Part shown: positions 55,654 through 64,000 of the stretch, in pieces
How positions within the stretch are numbered: position 1 is the first letter of the stretch
Layout of the letters: each line of letters opens with the position of its first letter
Source of the DNA: Stygiolobus sp037389425
GTDB lineage: Archaea > Thermoproteota > Thermoprotei_A > Sulfolobales > Sulfolobaceae
Assembly: GCF_037389425.1 (NCBI RefSeq)
Contig: NZ_JBBHKR010000078.1
Location: forward strand, 4,609 to 68,608
Length of the DNA: 64,000 bases
Reading direction: 5' to 3'
Notes under the pieces: model-generated
The model's database searches: none
The model's input: only the letters and a program-made list of their open reading frames with translations
Told to the model about the DNA's origin: nothing
Position numbers and translations under genes: made by a program

Positions 55654-56412
55654 GTGTTAGGGCTACTGGTAAGTCACGGCTCTCCTACTATCCTAGTAGA
55701 GGACTTGCCTTGGAAGAAAGAACTGAGGGAATTAGGAGAGAAAATAAGGAGAGAATATGAGCCTGATCTGGTCGTAGTCTTGTCTCCCCACTTTATGAAC
55801 TGGGGTGAAGACAACTTAATAGAAGCCGGGGAGAAGCTTAAATGTATTCAGGATTATTACGGGTTCCCTGAGGAACTTTACCGCTACTGCTATGAAATGC
55901 CTAATGATGTTGAGGTGGTGGAGAAGCTTTCAACTTTTCTCAGAAAGGACTACCGGTGGGGACTTGATCACGGCGGCTGGATCCCGTTATATTATATGTT
56001 CCCGGAGGGAGGTATTAAGGGTGTAACTATATCCATTAGCAACCGTTCACCTGAAGAACACTATCGTTTAGGTGTTAAGATAGGCGAAGTACTAAGAGAA
56101 ACTGGTAGAAAACCATTAGTCATAGCTACAAGTTCGCCAACCCATAGGCTAGACTTATATTCCCTCAAGGTCGGCAGGGACACATTCTTCATATTCGACC
56201 ATATACTTCAGGACTTAATCGAAGAGGGTAGGTTTGAGGAAATAGTCAAAATACAACAACTTTTTCCGAAGGAGTTTAAGAACTCTTCACCGGAGGGTGA
56301 CCTGAAGCCACTGTACGTTATGTTAGGTATAGTAAGACCTACTTTGGGTAAGGTGATTTATTACGACGTACCGTGGCCCGGAGTTAGTATGATGCTAGCG
56401 TCTTTTCAGTAA
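55654..56412 (+). CDS. LigB/DODA-type extradiol dioxygenase-like protein
   Basis: A 252-residue protein of the class III extradiol dioxygenase family (YgiD/DODA group). Metal-ligand strings are LLVSHGSPTILV (His8), VVLSPHFMNW (His), GLDHGGWIPLYYM and ATSSPTHRLD (His). These enzymes open catechol-type rings with Fe(II) or Zn(II). It begins with GTG and is divergent from the thiolase block by 174 bp. In this setting it may cleave an aromatic intermediate; DODA relatives of unknown substrate are also common. Confidence 0.85.
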   Translation: MLGLLVSHGSPTILVEDLPWKKELRELGEKIRREYEPDLVVVLSPHFMNWGEDNLIEAGEKLKCIQDYYGFPEELYRYCYEMPNDVEVVEKLSTFLRKDYRWGLDHGGWIPLYYMFPEGGIKGVTISISNRSPEEHYRLGVKIGEVLRETGRKPLVIATSSPTHRLDLYSLKVGRDTFFIFDHILQDLIEEGRFEEIVKIQQLFPKEFKNSSPEGDLKPLYVMLGIVRPTLGKVIYYDVPWPGVSMMLASFQ

Positions 56413-56461
56413 GTAGATTAAATAAATGTATAGCTTGGCGAGAAAAAGCGTAGAATTAGTT

Positions 56462-56809
56462 TTAAATCTTCTTATTCAGGAACGCGTTCAGGAATTCCTT
56501 TTCGACCTCATCAAATTTTACTTGGTTGTTACCGTGTATGTACTCCCAGACCTTGACTGCTGTGCTCAGAACTACACCTTGTCCGAAGTGGTTAACGTAC
56601 CCGTTGAAGTGTTCGCACGAACCTACGAAGACACCGCTCGTATCACCTTCGTAGATCACTCCCTTTGAAGTCAAGGCGAACTGAGACACGTCATAATGAT
56701 TCTTAATCGCGAAGAGGAAACTCAACGCGTCCGCTATGTACCTATCGCCGATCGAAGTCCTCATACAGTGTACGAACCCGCCGAAATCGAAACCCTGAAC
56801 TGATAACAT
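56462..56809 (-). CDS. Hypothetical protein, unknown function
   Basis: A 115-residue protein with mixed composition: an N-terminal part (GFDFGGFVHCMRTSIGDRYI), a middle with beta character (QFALTSKGVIYEGDTSGVFV), and a charged helix at the end (VKFDEVEKEFLNAFLNKK). Three Cys/His pairs (VHC, SCEHF) could bind metal or heme. No family recognised. It lies in reverse orientation between the dioxygenase and the permease genes, with its ATG 20-30 bp from an ATATATAACATG box. Confidence 0.45.
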   Translation of the reverse strand: MLSVQGFDFGGFVHCMRTSIGDRYIADALSFLFAIKNHYDVSQFALTSKGVIYEGDTSGVFVGSCEHFNGYVNHFGQGVVLSTAVKVWEYIHGNNQVKFDEVEKEFLNAFLNKKI

Positions 56810-57066
56810 GTTATATATATTCTTGTCGGATGATACTATATTAGAACTCAGGTCGTTATTCCCCTATATACACAGTAATCCAAAAGGGAGAAAACGTTAA
56901 ACCACACCTTACGCTTCTTGCCTAAACATTTTTAAAGTTTCAATGTTTCCATTGACAAACGTGTTGTAATCATACTAGTTAAGAACTCTGATGTGCTTTC
57001 ATAGTGTGGAATCATGTCCTTCTTTTTGTGTATAACTTTTTAAATAAGGCCGTTGTTCTCACGAGT

Positions 57067-58530
57067 ATGAAATTCCTCCGTGAGTCCACCGGTTTCGTTA
57101 AGGAGTTCAATGCTTTTGACGCTTTCGCCCTTAATTTCTCCTTTCTGGGTCCTGCAGCAGGCGTAGCCTATCCACTCTTCATAGCGGCCTTCTTACCCGA
57201 AGCCAGTTGGACATTAGCTGTGATCATAGGCTCATTATTGATGGTACCGGTCGTCATTAATTACTACCTCTTAACAATGTTGATCCCCAGAAGTGGAGGG
57301 GACTACATATTCGTATCTAGGGCTATGGGACCGTTCATCGGTAGTGTCCTAGGTATGTCACTCATCATGGCTTTTACTATGGGTTTCCCAGTATTGGCCT
57401 TACTAGAGGTCGTCATGGTAATTACACCTAGTCTACAGTCGCTAGGGTACGTACTAGGTGTTAGAGGTCTGATCAGCCTTGGGGAGGGAATAACTTCTTC
57501 TCCTTCAGAGCTTTTCGCAGTTACTACATTAGTCATCTTCGCTGTTTTTTCCCTCTCGTTATCAGAAAGACTATACGTTAGGACATTCCGTTATCTCACT
57601 TTGCTTCAAATTGCCGGTACGGTTTTTATGGTAGTAGGTCTGTTCACAGTTAACGACCAACCGGTCTTCACTTCACCGTACGTAAACTTACAAACGTTGT
57701 CTCTTTCCTCAATATTCGTTCTTTCCATGTTTGCCTTTACTAACGCTCCAGCGTTCTTTGCAGGTGAGATGAAGAGAATTAAAAAGAGTTTCATATCGGG
57801 TTATCTTATCTCCTACGCTGTAGCGACGTTGTTCGCGTTATTATTAGTGATAGGGATCGAGAGAGGATTCGGTAAGCAAAACTATATTAATTACGTACTT
57901 AATGGGTGGAGCCTACCAATGTCCACTTCGTCCATTCTCTCCTTTGCCGTATACGCGTTTTTGAACGTCCCGTATATTGTGGTATTCTTAGTGATCTCAG
58001 CCCTAAGTTGGTACGTGCTATACGCGATGATAAATGTGGGAGCATCATCAAGGATACTGTTTTCAATGGCCTTTGACAGGTTACTTCCCTCATTCTTTGC
58101 CGAGGTCAGGAGAGGTATACCTATATACTCGCTTATATTCACTCTAACCCTTTCAATGCTTTTCAACTTCTTGGAGGTATATCTGAGTTACTCCGTTAGC
58201 TTTGCAGTCGACGGCCTTTGGTTCGTAATTTGGAACTACTTAATCGTGGCAATAGCTTCGATAAAATACGGAAAATCCGACAGGAAAATTCTTATTACGT
58301 CTCTTCTATCGGTTTTCACGTTGTCTCTCGTAGTAGTACTAACAGTGCTTTACGGATTACTGAATAGCTCCTTCGGAAGCATAATATTCCAAGGTAATAC
58401 AGCCTTTGACTTAGCTACGATAATAATACCACCCATGACCGGGACAGTGACTTACTTAATATCCAAAGAGATAAGGAAAAAACAGGGTATTGAACTGTCG
58501 GAGATATACAAGGAAATCCCACCAGAGTGA
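57067..58530 (+). CDS. APC-family amino acid/organic acid permease
   Basis: A permease of about 487 residues and twelve helices. The APC signature near the N-terminus is FVKEFNAFDAFALNFSFLGP and, after it, the helix 1-2 region; PRSGGDYIFVSRAMGP is the conserved loop of the family, and FAGEMKRIKKSFISGYLISY is the second. I prefer the ATG at 57067 to a GTG at 57004, because the first 21 residues add a helix not normal for the family. Substrate unknown; its place among catabolic genes suggests import of their substrate or an amino acid. Confidence 0.87.
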   Translation: MKFLRESTGFVKEFNAFDAFALNFSFLGPAAGVAYPLFIAAFLPEASWTLAVIIGSLLMVPVVINYYLLTMLIPRSGGDYIFVSRAMGPFIGSVLGMSLIMAFTMGFPVLALLEVVMVITPSLQSLGYVLGVRGLISLGEGITSSPSELFAVTTLVIFAVFSLSLSERLYVRTFRYLTLLQIAGTVFMVVGLFTVNDQPVFTSPYVNLQTLSLSSIFVLSMFAFTNAPAFFAGEMKRIKKSFISGYLISYAVATLFALLLVIGIERGFGKQNYINYVLNGWSLPMSTSSILSFAVYAFLNVPYIVVFLVISALSWYVLYAMINVGASSRILFSMAFDRLLPSFFAEVRRGIPIYSLIFTLTLSMLFNFLEVYLSYSVSFAVDGLWFVIWNYLIVAIASIKYGKSDRKILITSLLSVFTLSLVVVLTVLYGLLNSSFGSIIFQGNTAFDLATIIIPPMTGTVTYLISKEIRKKQGIELSEIYKEIPPE

Positions 58531-59346
58531 TCATTTTATCAAACGCTCTGCGTTGTCCTTCAGTATCTTCTTTTTTATCTCACCGTCGATAGGTATAGCG
58601 TCAAACTCCTTCAACCACCTCTTCGGGCTGATAAGGGGGAAGTCAGATCCGAAAATGAGCTTGTCAGCTAGCCTTTTGGCGTTATCCCACAAAACTCTAG
58701 GAATGTACTTTGGTGCCCAACCGGATAAGTCTAAATAGACGTTGGGTTTGTGTAGTGAAACAGCAATGGCCTCTTCCGTCCACGGCCGGCCGAAGTGGGC
58801 TAAAACCATTTTCAAGTCTGGATACATCACCGCAATTTCATCGAAATGTATTGGCCTACCGTAATCGAGCCTTATGTTCGATCTTACGCCAGCCCCTATG
58901 CCTGAAGTGCCCGTATGAAATACAGCGATTAGGTTGTGTCTTTCGACAACCGAGTATAGCTTCATAGCCCTCTCGTCTAAGGGATGAAAGCCTTGTAACT
59001 GAGGGTGGAATTTAACACCTTGAGGTTCTACTTCCTTTATCGCCTTTTCGAGTTCCTCTACCGCATTTGGCTTCAGGGGGTCTACTGAGATGAACTTTAT
59101 CACTCGTGCATCTCTAATCCCTGCGACTAATTCATTTGGAATCCTTCTTCCCATGAAAGTGGTAGAGTCTATAGGCAATATAACGACTCTTTCAATGCCT
59201 AATGTTTCAACTTCGTCTAAAATAACCTTTAGGTCTTTTATCTCGACCTTAGCGTTGAAATATCTTAGTGCGGGTTCAGCATACTCACCGAGATATCTGA
59301 GGAACTCCTTTACTGGGGCGTGAAAGTGGAAATCTATTGCCCCAAT
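58531..59346 (-). CDS. Amidohydrolase-2 family metal-dependent enzyme with non-standard start
   Basis: The TIM-barrel hydrolase/decarboxylase family (PF04909, with ACMSD) is shown by the N-terminal HxH string GAIDFHFHAPV, KMVLAHFGRPWTEEA (His), and KLIFGSDFPLISPKRW (Asp). But the HxH lies upstream of the first standard start codon, the TTG at 59178. Between there and a TGA upstream there is no ATG, GTG or TTG. An ATT at 59344-59346 in IGAIDFHFH is at the right place for a start and would overlap the acyl-CoA synthetase stop by 13 bp. From the TTG only 215 residues without HxH would be made. Confidence 0.7.
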   Translation of the reverse strand: MGAIDFHFHAPVKEFLRYLGEYAEPALRYFNAKVEIKDLKVILDEVETLGIERVVILPIDSTTFMGRRIPNELVAGIRDARVIKFISVDPLKPNAVEELEKAIKEVEPQGVKFHPQLQGFHPLDERAMKLYSVVERHNLIAVFHTGTSGIGAGVRSNIRLDYGRPIHFDEIAVMYPDLKMVLAHFGRPWTEEAIAVSLHKPNVYLDLSGWAPKYIPRVLWDNAKRLADKLIFGSDFPLISPKRWLKEFDAIPIDGEIKKKILKDNAERLIK

Positions 59347-61196
59347 GCTTTTCTCAACTCCTCTATTATTGAGGGGTCATCTAACGTAGATACATCACCT
59401 ATTTCTTCTCCCCTGACTAGAGCCCTCAGCAGTCTCCTCATTATCTTACCGCTCTTAGTCTTCGGTAGACGCCTAACAAACACTACTTTATCAACAATAT
59501 AACCGCTGTTCCTCAAGTACTCCTTGATCATGTTTTCCAGTTCTTGGCTCTCAGACACACCCTTCTTAGGTACTGCTACTACTAATATCCCTTCGCCTCC
59601 GTCTTTCTTGTAACCAACTGCTGCAGCCTCAGCTATTGCCGGGTGTGTGACTACCACACTCTCTACCTCCATAGTCCCTATTCTTTCCCCTGCTGTTATT
59701 ACGTCATCTGCCCTACCTAAAACGTACAAGTAACCGTCTTTGTCCACATATCCGTAATCACCGGTGTAGAAATAACCTTGAAACCTAGACCAATAAGTCT
59801 TAACTACTCTTTCACCGTTATGATCTTTATGCATCTTTGCCAAGGCCGGGCTACACGGTTTCAACACGATATAGCCCTTACTCTGAGGGGGTAGAGGTTT
59901 ACCCTCATCGTCTACTACTACGTATTCTGACCCTGGGAACTTAGTCCCCGCGGAACCTGGCTTATAGGGAATCTCGGCTATTCCGAAAGGAGTAGCCGCG
60001 ACTGGGTAGAGGTGTTCCGTCATCCAATACGCATCTGCTATATACACATTAGGAATGTGTTCTCTCAACCACATCCACGCCCCCACATTTAATGGTTCTC
60101 CAGTGTTGAGTATCATTCTTAAAGTAGATATGTCCCCTGATTTTACCGACTCCTCTCCTAAGCTCTTCAATGTATATAACGTCGTTGTTGACGACCAGAC
60201 CAACGATACTCCGAATCTCTCGACAACTCTTGAGAATAAGTCGGGTTTATAACCGATAAACCCCTCGAAGAGCACTCCTGTTAATCCCATGACCGGAATC
60301 ACGTATATGTTTGCCATGGGCCATACTGGCCAACCAAGCTCTGAAATCGTCCACCACACGTCGTTCTGTCTTGGGTTAAAAATCGATTTGAACGCTGTGT
60401 TTAATGCCACCACGTAACCGCCGTTGGTGTGAGTTAGACCTTTCGGTCTGCCCGTTGTCCCTGATGTGTAATATATTGTAGCAACTTCGTTAGATTCTAC
60501 AGCTACTGGCTCAACTTCTACCTTACCTCTGGGTTTAACCTCCTCGTATATTATGTCCATCTTGTTTACGTTAAAGTCATCATAGCCTCGCTTCACGACC
60601 AGAACCTTCTCTACCGGAGTCTTATACTCGTTAAGTAGTTTATCGACGAAGTCTTTTATCCTTATTTCGTTCCCGTTCCTGAAGCCTTTACTAGCTACTA
60701 CCATTACTTTCGAGTCACAATCGTTAAGCCTATAGGATAGTGTCTCAGGACTTAACCCTACGTAATGTATGACTAGAGTAGCACCTAATCGGTGAACAGC
60801 TAAAGAGAAGTATAAAGCTTCCGGGATACTCGGCATTAAGAGCGAGACCGTGTCACCCTTCTTCACTCCCAACTCCTTTAATACGTAAGCTGCCCTGTTC
60901 ACTTCACAGTATAGGTCTCTGTAAGATATTGCCTTACTCTCAAGCCTCTCGTTAACCCAATAGAACGCTACCTTCTCTCCCTTTTCTGGTAAATGCCTAT
61001 CAACGGCGTTATAAGATATATTCAACAACCCGTTTACGTACCACTTTTCGAAAGGTGGATGACCTTCAATAATCTTATCAGGTCTCTTGAACCATGTTAT
61101 CAGCTTCGCTTTTTCCGCCCAAAATTTCTCAGGGTCTTTTTTAGCTTCCTCCCATTCTTTGATCACTTTCTCTAGACCGTAAAACTTAGCGTCCAT
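59334..61196 (-). CDS. AMP-forming acyl-CoA synthetase (acetyl/propionyl-CoA synthetase-like)
   Basis: A 620-residue ANL-superfamily enzyme. The P-loop TIYYTSGTTGRPKGLTHTNG is near 240-259; YWMTEHLYPV stands for the usual WWQTETG of acetyl-CoA synthetase; GYFYTGDYGYVDKDGYLYVL and GRADDVITAG come later, and the acetylation-site motif PKTKSGKIMRR near 586-596. The changed YWMTEH string suggests an acid other than acetate, for example a longer or branched one. Activates the acid with ATP and CoA. ATG start, divergent from the acyl-CoA dehydrogenase gene; the downstream amidohydrolase overlaps it. Confidence 0.9.
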   Translation of the reverse strand: MDAKFYGLEKVIKEWEEAKKDPEKFWAEKAKLITWFKRPDKIIEGHPPFEKWYVNGLLNISYNAVDRHLPEKGEKVAFYWVNERLESKAISYRDLYCEVNRAAYVLKELGVKKGDTVSLLMPSIPEALYFSLAVHRLGATLVIHYVGLSPETLSYRLNDCDSKVMVVASKGFRNGNEIRIKDFVDKLLNEYKTPVEKVLVVKRGYDDFNVNKMDIIYEEVKPRGKVEVEPVAVESNEVATIYYTSGTTGRPKGLTHTNGGYVVALNTAFKSIFNPRQNDVWWTISELGWPVWPMANIYVIPVMGLTGVLFEGFIGYKPDLFSRVVERFGVSLVWSSTTTLYTLKSLGEESVKSGDISTLRMILNTGEPLNVGAWMWLREHIPNVYIADAYWMTEHLYPVAATPFGIAEIPYKPGSAGTKFPGSEYVVVDDEGKPLPPQSKGYIVLKPCSPALAKMHKDHNGERVVKTYWSRFQGYFYTGDYGYVDKDGYLYVLGRADDVITAGERIGTMEVESVVVTHPAIAEAAAVGYKKDGGEGILVVAVPKKGVSESQELENMIKEYLRNSGYIVDKVVFVRRLPKTKSGKIMRRLLRALVRGEEIGDVSTLDDPSIIEELRKALGQ

Positions 61197-61274
61197 AAAA
61201 TTATATTACATAAATTCTCATATATATTTTACTTTGCACATTTATTTATTAACGATTATTTCAAAAGATAACAT
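61197..61274. promoter_or_regulatory. Divergent promoter between acyl-CoA synthetase and acyl-CoA dehydrogenase
   Basis: A 78-bp AT-rich gap. TATA-like boxes are seen in both directions (TATATATTTTA near 61219-61230 for the minus gene; CATTTATTTATTAACG near 61238-61253 for the plus gene). Joint control of the two enzymes is likely. Confidence 0.5.
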
Positions 61275-62372
61275 ATGAGCGAACTGATCTTGGACTCCAT
61301 AAGGGAATTCGTGAAAAAACATGTAGAGCCCTTGGCAGTAAAAATTGACAGAGAGGACTGGTACCCCAGAGAGTTAGTAAGAAAAATGGGGGAAATGGGG
61401 TTTTTAGCACCTATGAGCGAAGGGCTTAGCCTACTTGACACGGCGTTGATCTTGAAGGAAATTGCTAAGGTTAGCGGTTCCGTAGCTCTCATACAAGACG
61501 CTCAGAGCGAACTGGTAACAGAACCACTGAGAGTTTATGGGGGAGATAAATATACTGTGGAGATGCTTTCCAAAGGCGAGTTAATAGGGGGGTTTGCCCT
61601 CAGTGAACCTCAGGGAGGAAGTGATGTAGCTTCAATTAATACTAGGGCAGAGAAAGTTAACGGAAAGTGGATGATCAACGGGAAGAAGATGTGGACTACC
61701 CAAGGTCTTTATGCCGATGTATATCTCGTTGCAGCAAAGACCGGAGAAAATGGCCTTAAGTCTATAACTACTTTTCTAGTACGAAAAGGGGAATGTGTAA
61801 AGGTGAATAAGATAGAAGTGATGGGAAACAGAGGCACTGGTACGGCTGAAGTTGAGTTCAACAACTGTGAAGCTGACAATATCGTAGGTGAAGTTAACAA
61901 GGGCTGGGAGGTAGTCAAGTACGCCCTTCTAGTGGGAAGGGTTGCGATCTCAGCCATAGCTCTGGGTTTAGCTGAAGGAGCTTTAGAGGAAGCTCTCGAG
62001 TGGGCAATGAGTAGGGAACTGTTTGGAACCAAACTCGTGGAAAAGCAAGGTATACAGTGGTATTTGGCAGAAAGTGTAGCTCAGATAACTTCCCTCAATA
62101 CGTTGTTAAAGTCTGTAGCCAAGACTGAGGACGTTTTCAAGGACGAAGGAAAAATTGCGGTGCTGAAGTATTTGTCAACAAGAATTGCGACTGAAATTGT
62201 GGATAAAGCTGTACAAATCATGGGTGGAATGGGTTATGCTAAAGGGACTAAAAGCGAGAGGGCTTACAGAGATGTAAGATTAGGAAGAATAGGGGAGGGA
62301 ACCGATGAAGTGCAGTTAGGGATAATCTTTAAGATGGTTAATAAAGAGGGACTCCAATACTTTACAGAATAG
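61275..62372 (+). CDS. Acyl-CoA dehydrogenase
   Basis: A 365-residue FAD enzyme. Marks are FALSEPQGGSDVASI (FAD/substrate motif) near 118-132, KMWTTQGLYADVY near 151-163, and QIMGGMGYAKG with the C-terminal YRDVRLGRIGEGTDEVQ that holds the catalytic Glu (IGEGT). It forms an alpha-beta double bond in an acyl-CoA; electrons normally go to ETF. It is divergent from the acyl-CoA synthetase. Together they are the first two steps of a fatty or branched-acid route. ATG start after an AGATAACAT leader. Confidence 0.92.
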   Translation: MSELILDSIREFVKKHVEPLAVKIDREDWYPRELVRKMGEMGFLAPMSEGLSLLDTALILKEIAKVSGSVALIQDAQSELVTEPLRVYGGDKYTVEMLSKGELIGGFALSEPQGGSDVASINTRAEKVNGKWMINGKKMWTTQGLYADVYLVAAKTGENGLKSITTFLVRKGECVKVNKIEVMGNRGTGTAEVEFNNCEADNIVGEVNKGWEVVKYALLVGRVAISAIALGLAEGALEEALEWAMSRELFGTKLVEKQGIQWYLAESVAQITSLNTLLKSVAKTEDVFKDEGKIAVLKYLSTRIATEIVDKAVQIMGGMGYAKGTKSERAYRDVRLGRIGEGTDEVQLGIIFKMVNKEGLQYFTE

Positions 62373-62583
62373 GGAGTTAAGAGGATATGATAATCCCTAC
62401 TCTTTCAAATGGTTCTCTAAGCCACATGTCTACTACCCACATAATGTGACCTCCTGAACCAATGGCGAGAACTAGTGGAAGGGAACCCTTGCCCTTTCTG
62501 GATTTATGTATTCAGATTGGGTTATAGTAACTTATGGAGTTCCTTATGTTGTGAGTGTATCTTAAAAATCTATTGTTAAAAAA

Positions 62584-63328
62584 TTAGCTAGAAGAATTGT
62601 ATACTTGCTGAGGGGCATAAAAACTCGATAAGTATATACCTGCAGGAATATTGGTATTTACTCCATATGGAATTATAGTTCCATTGGACTGTGCTAGTAC
62701 GGCCCCTCCAGGGAATGGTCCATATTCTCCATATACCTTTGTTTGGTACGCTACAGTTCCTGTTGTGTTTGTCCAAGTAAATACTGGAGAATTTCCTGGT
62801 AGTCCTGCCGCATATGTTCCTTGTGTATTTATTGCTACAACAAAGTTAGGTACCCATCCTTGATATGTATAGAATCCTGCAATATTTGCTGGATTTATAT
62901 TATTTGCTTCTATTACATAATATGTTTGTCCATTTATTGTTACTTGTTCAATTGGTACTTGACCTTTAATTACATAGAAATCCTGTAAAGGTACATATTG
63001 TTGATTATTTATTGGATCAATTTGTTCAACAAATTGACCATTCAGTTGATCTATTTGATTATGATCTTGTATTATTGTACCCGAATATTGTCCATCCCAT
63101 ACCACATCATGTATCGTAGTTCCATTACTTAGTATTAAATCACCCTCGGGGGTCTGTACGTCCATTATAATTTATTGTTTGACCATTCGGTACAAATGCT
63201 TCATAACCGCTGGGTGAACCCACGTACTGCACAGGCACCCGGTGCAGTGTAGGTAGTAGTAAAACTAGGGCGGTAGCGACAACAATAACAACCACAACGC
63301 CAATGACCACGTACTTCAACGCACCCAT
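62584..63328 (-). pseudogene. Secreted or surface protein gene with frameshift
   Basis: The first part (from ATG 63328 with GGTGGTG upstream) is MGALKYVVIGVVVVIVVATA, a signal or anchor helix, followed by SPSGYEAFVPNGQTINY; it then ends at TGA 63140. The other frame takes over near 63155 and reads VQTPEGDLILSNGTTI to the end (YAPQQVYNSSS), a Gln/Asn/Thr-rich, beta-type outer domain of 190 residues. One base change joins the two into a protein of about 248 residues. The lesion may be a mutation, a slippage site or a sequencing error. Confidence 0.6.
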
Positions 63329-63352
63329 AACACCACCAAAACACCATAACAA

Positions 63353-63650
63353 ACCCCTTAAGCATTACGGCCCGAACCAAGCAACTGCTGAGAGGGATTA
63401 CCTGCAGGGTTTAACCACGCCAAGTACCTCCCGGTACCCTAATCACGGTCACTGGTGGGTGATCAACCTCACATTGGTTAACCCAGCCCTAACCACAACC
63501 GTGTTGATAAGGCAATAACTGCATTAGGATTTACGCATTAACGCTCATCATCTACGCATCAATTCACCACCCTGACTACAACCTCGATAACACAAGCCAT
63601 GCCAACTAGACAATGAAAACAGACCAGAACTCCGAGACTGACCCCCAGGG
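63353..63650. other. Intergenic stretch of shifted composition
   Basis: The plus strand is unusually C-rich and A-rich with few Ts and Gs, unlike the rest of the window. A frame on the plus strand gives HYGPNQATAERDYLQGLTTP and HGHWWVINLTLVNPALTTTV, protein-like but with no good start and no family that I recognise. Several stops follow. It may be foreign DNA or a decayed gene. Confidence 0.35.
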
Positions 63651-64000
63651 CTAAACATGGAGGAAGAAGAGCCTGGCTAAGGCAAGCCTAAACTCATCCT
63701 TACCTAAGTCACAACACTCCTTATAGACCTCAAGGAGCAACCTCGTGGGTAGTTTCTCGCTGACGCTCGCAGCTTCATCGAGTGTAAGTGCCTTGGCTAG
63801 TTCCTTATTGCCATTAATCAATGCGTGGAGTATTAGGGCTAACCGAGCCATTGAGTTTGAGGGGGCTATTAGTTGGACGAGGGATCTGCCATCAAGCCCG
63901 CTCACCAACCCCCTAAACTTATTAATCAATGGCTTAACGTCAAAACCAAATCCCTTAAGCGAATTGTTAAAAGCATCAATTACCCATTCTCTCAACTGTT
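63651..64000 (-). CDS. Hypothetical helical protein, N-terminus outside window
   Basis: The frame is open to the right edge; at least 115 residues, probably with more upstream, although a TTG at 63993-63995 would also be a start. It is all helical: FGFDVKPLINKFRGLVSGLD, SMARLALILHALINGNKELA, EAASVSEKLPTRLLLEVYKE, and RLALARLFFLHV. G+C is higher than in the rest of the window, which suggests transfer from another crenarchaeon. The pattern recalls PaREP-type repeat proteins of Thermoproteales, but this link is weak. Confidence 0.5.
   Translation of the reverse strand, partial: QLREWVIDAFNNSLKGFGFDVKPLINKFRGLVSGLDGRSLVQLIAPSNSMARLALILHALINGNKELAKALTLDEAASVSEKLPTRLLLEVYKECCDLGKDEFRLALARLFFLHV

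Overview
The window reads as chromosome of a thermoacidophilic crenarchaeon of the Sulfolobales. The evidence is AT-rich DNA, many leaderless genes with a TATA box about 25 bp before the start codon, GGTGA-type ribosome sites inside operons, frequent GTG/TTG starts, PaREP1 proteins, HEPN-MNT and VapBC pairs, TnpB elements, a merH-merA locus and a complex-iron-sulfur-molybdoenzyme cluster next to a sulfide:quinone-reductase-like operon. Genus is not settled; a sulfur-respiring relative of Acidianus, Sulfurisphaera or Stygiolobus would fit.

1-11.4 kb, respiration and sulfur. A minus-strand operon runs NrfD-type anchor, Tat-exported Mo-bisMGD catalytic subunit, four-cluster Fe-S subunit, TorD-type chaperone, and a further ferredoxin-like protein cut by the window edge. 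A winged-helix regulator is divergent from it. Then come a membrane protein, a UbiE-like methyltransferase, and a tight TusA-like / SQR-like / DUF1641 operon. 12-14 kb holds a stand-alone Cys-type formate-dehydrogenase-like molybdoenzyme.

14-33 kb, accessory region with heavy gene decay. It holds a HEPN-MNT pair, a truncated tnpB copy, an MFS-radical SAM pair, an intact merH followed by a dead merA, PaREP1-type proteins, an ABC ATPase and permease, a second MNT-HEPN pair whose MNT gene carries a stop codon, a nucleotidyltransferase pair under a 24-bp palindrome, a full TnpB-only element with its predicted omega/reRNA, TenA, a DUF1614-like membrane protein, a broken GNAT gene and a VapBC pair with frameshifted toxin.

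33-50 kb, mixed. A TldD/PmbA-like protein, a complete dTDP-L-rhamnose set (order C-D-A-B), gene stubs, a large N-glycosylated-looking surface protein, an MFS gene lying between two IS607-like remnants, a broken Gfo/Idh/MocA gene, SfsA, a TPR protein and a CruF-like carotenoid enzyme.

50-62.4 kb, acyl-CoA or aromatic catabolism. A prolyl oligopeptidase, an overlapping block of two thiolase-like proteins that lack the nucleophilic Cys with two DUF35 Zn-ribbon/OB proteins, a LigB/DODA dioxygenase, an APC permease, an amidohydrolase overlapping an acyl-CoA synthetase, and an acyl-CoA dehydrogenase. Together they suggest import, CoA activation, desaturation and C-C cleavage of an unknown acid. 62.6-64 kb has a frameshifted surface protein and a stretch of different base composition.

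No CRISPR array, rRNA or tRNA was recognised. The strongest leads are the Cys-less thiolase/DUF35 quartet, the amidohydrolase whose metal motif lies before any standard start codon, the TnpB/reRNA element family, and the dense set of freshly broken genes.
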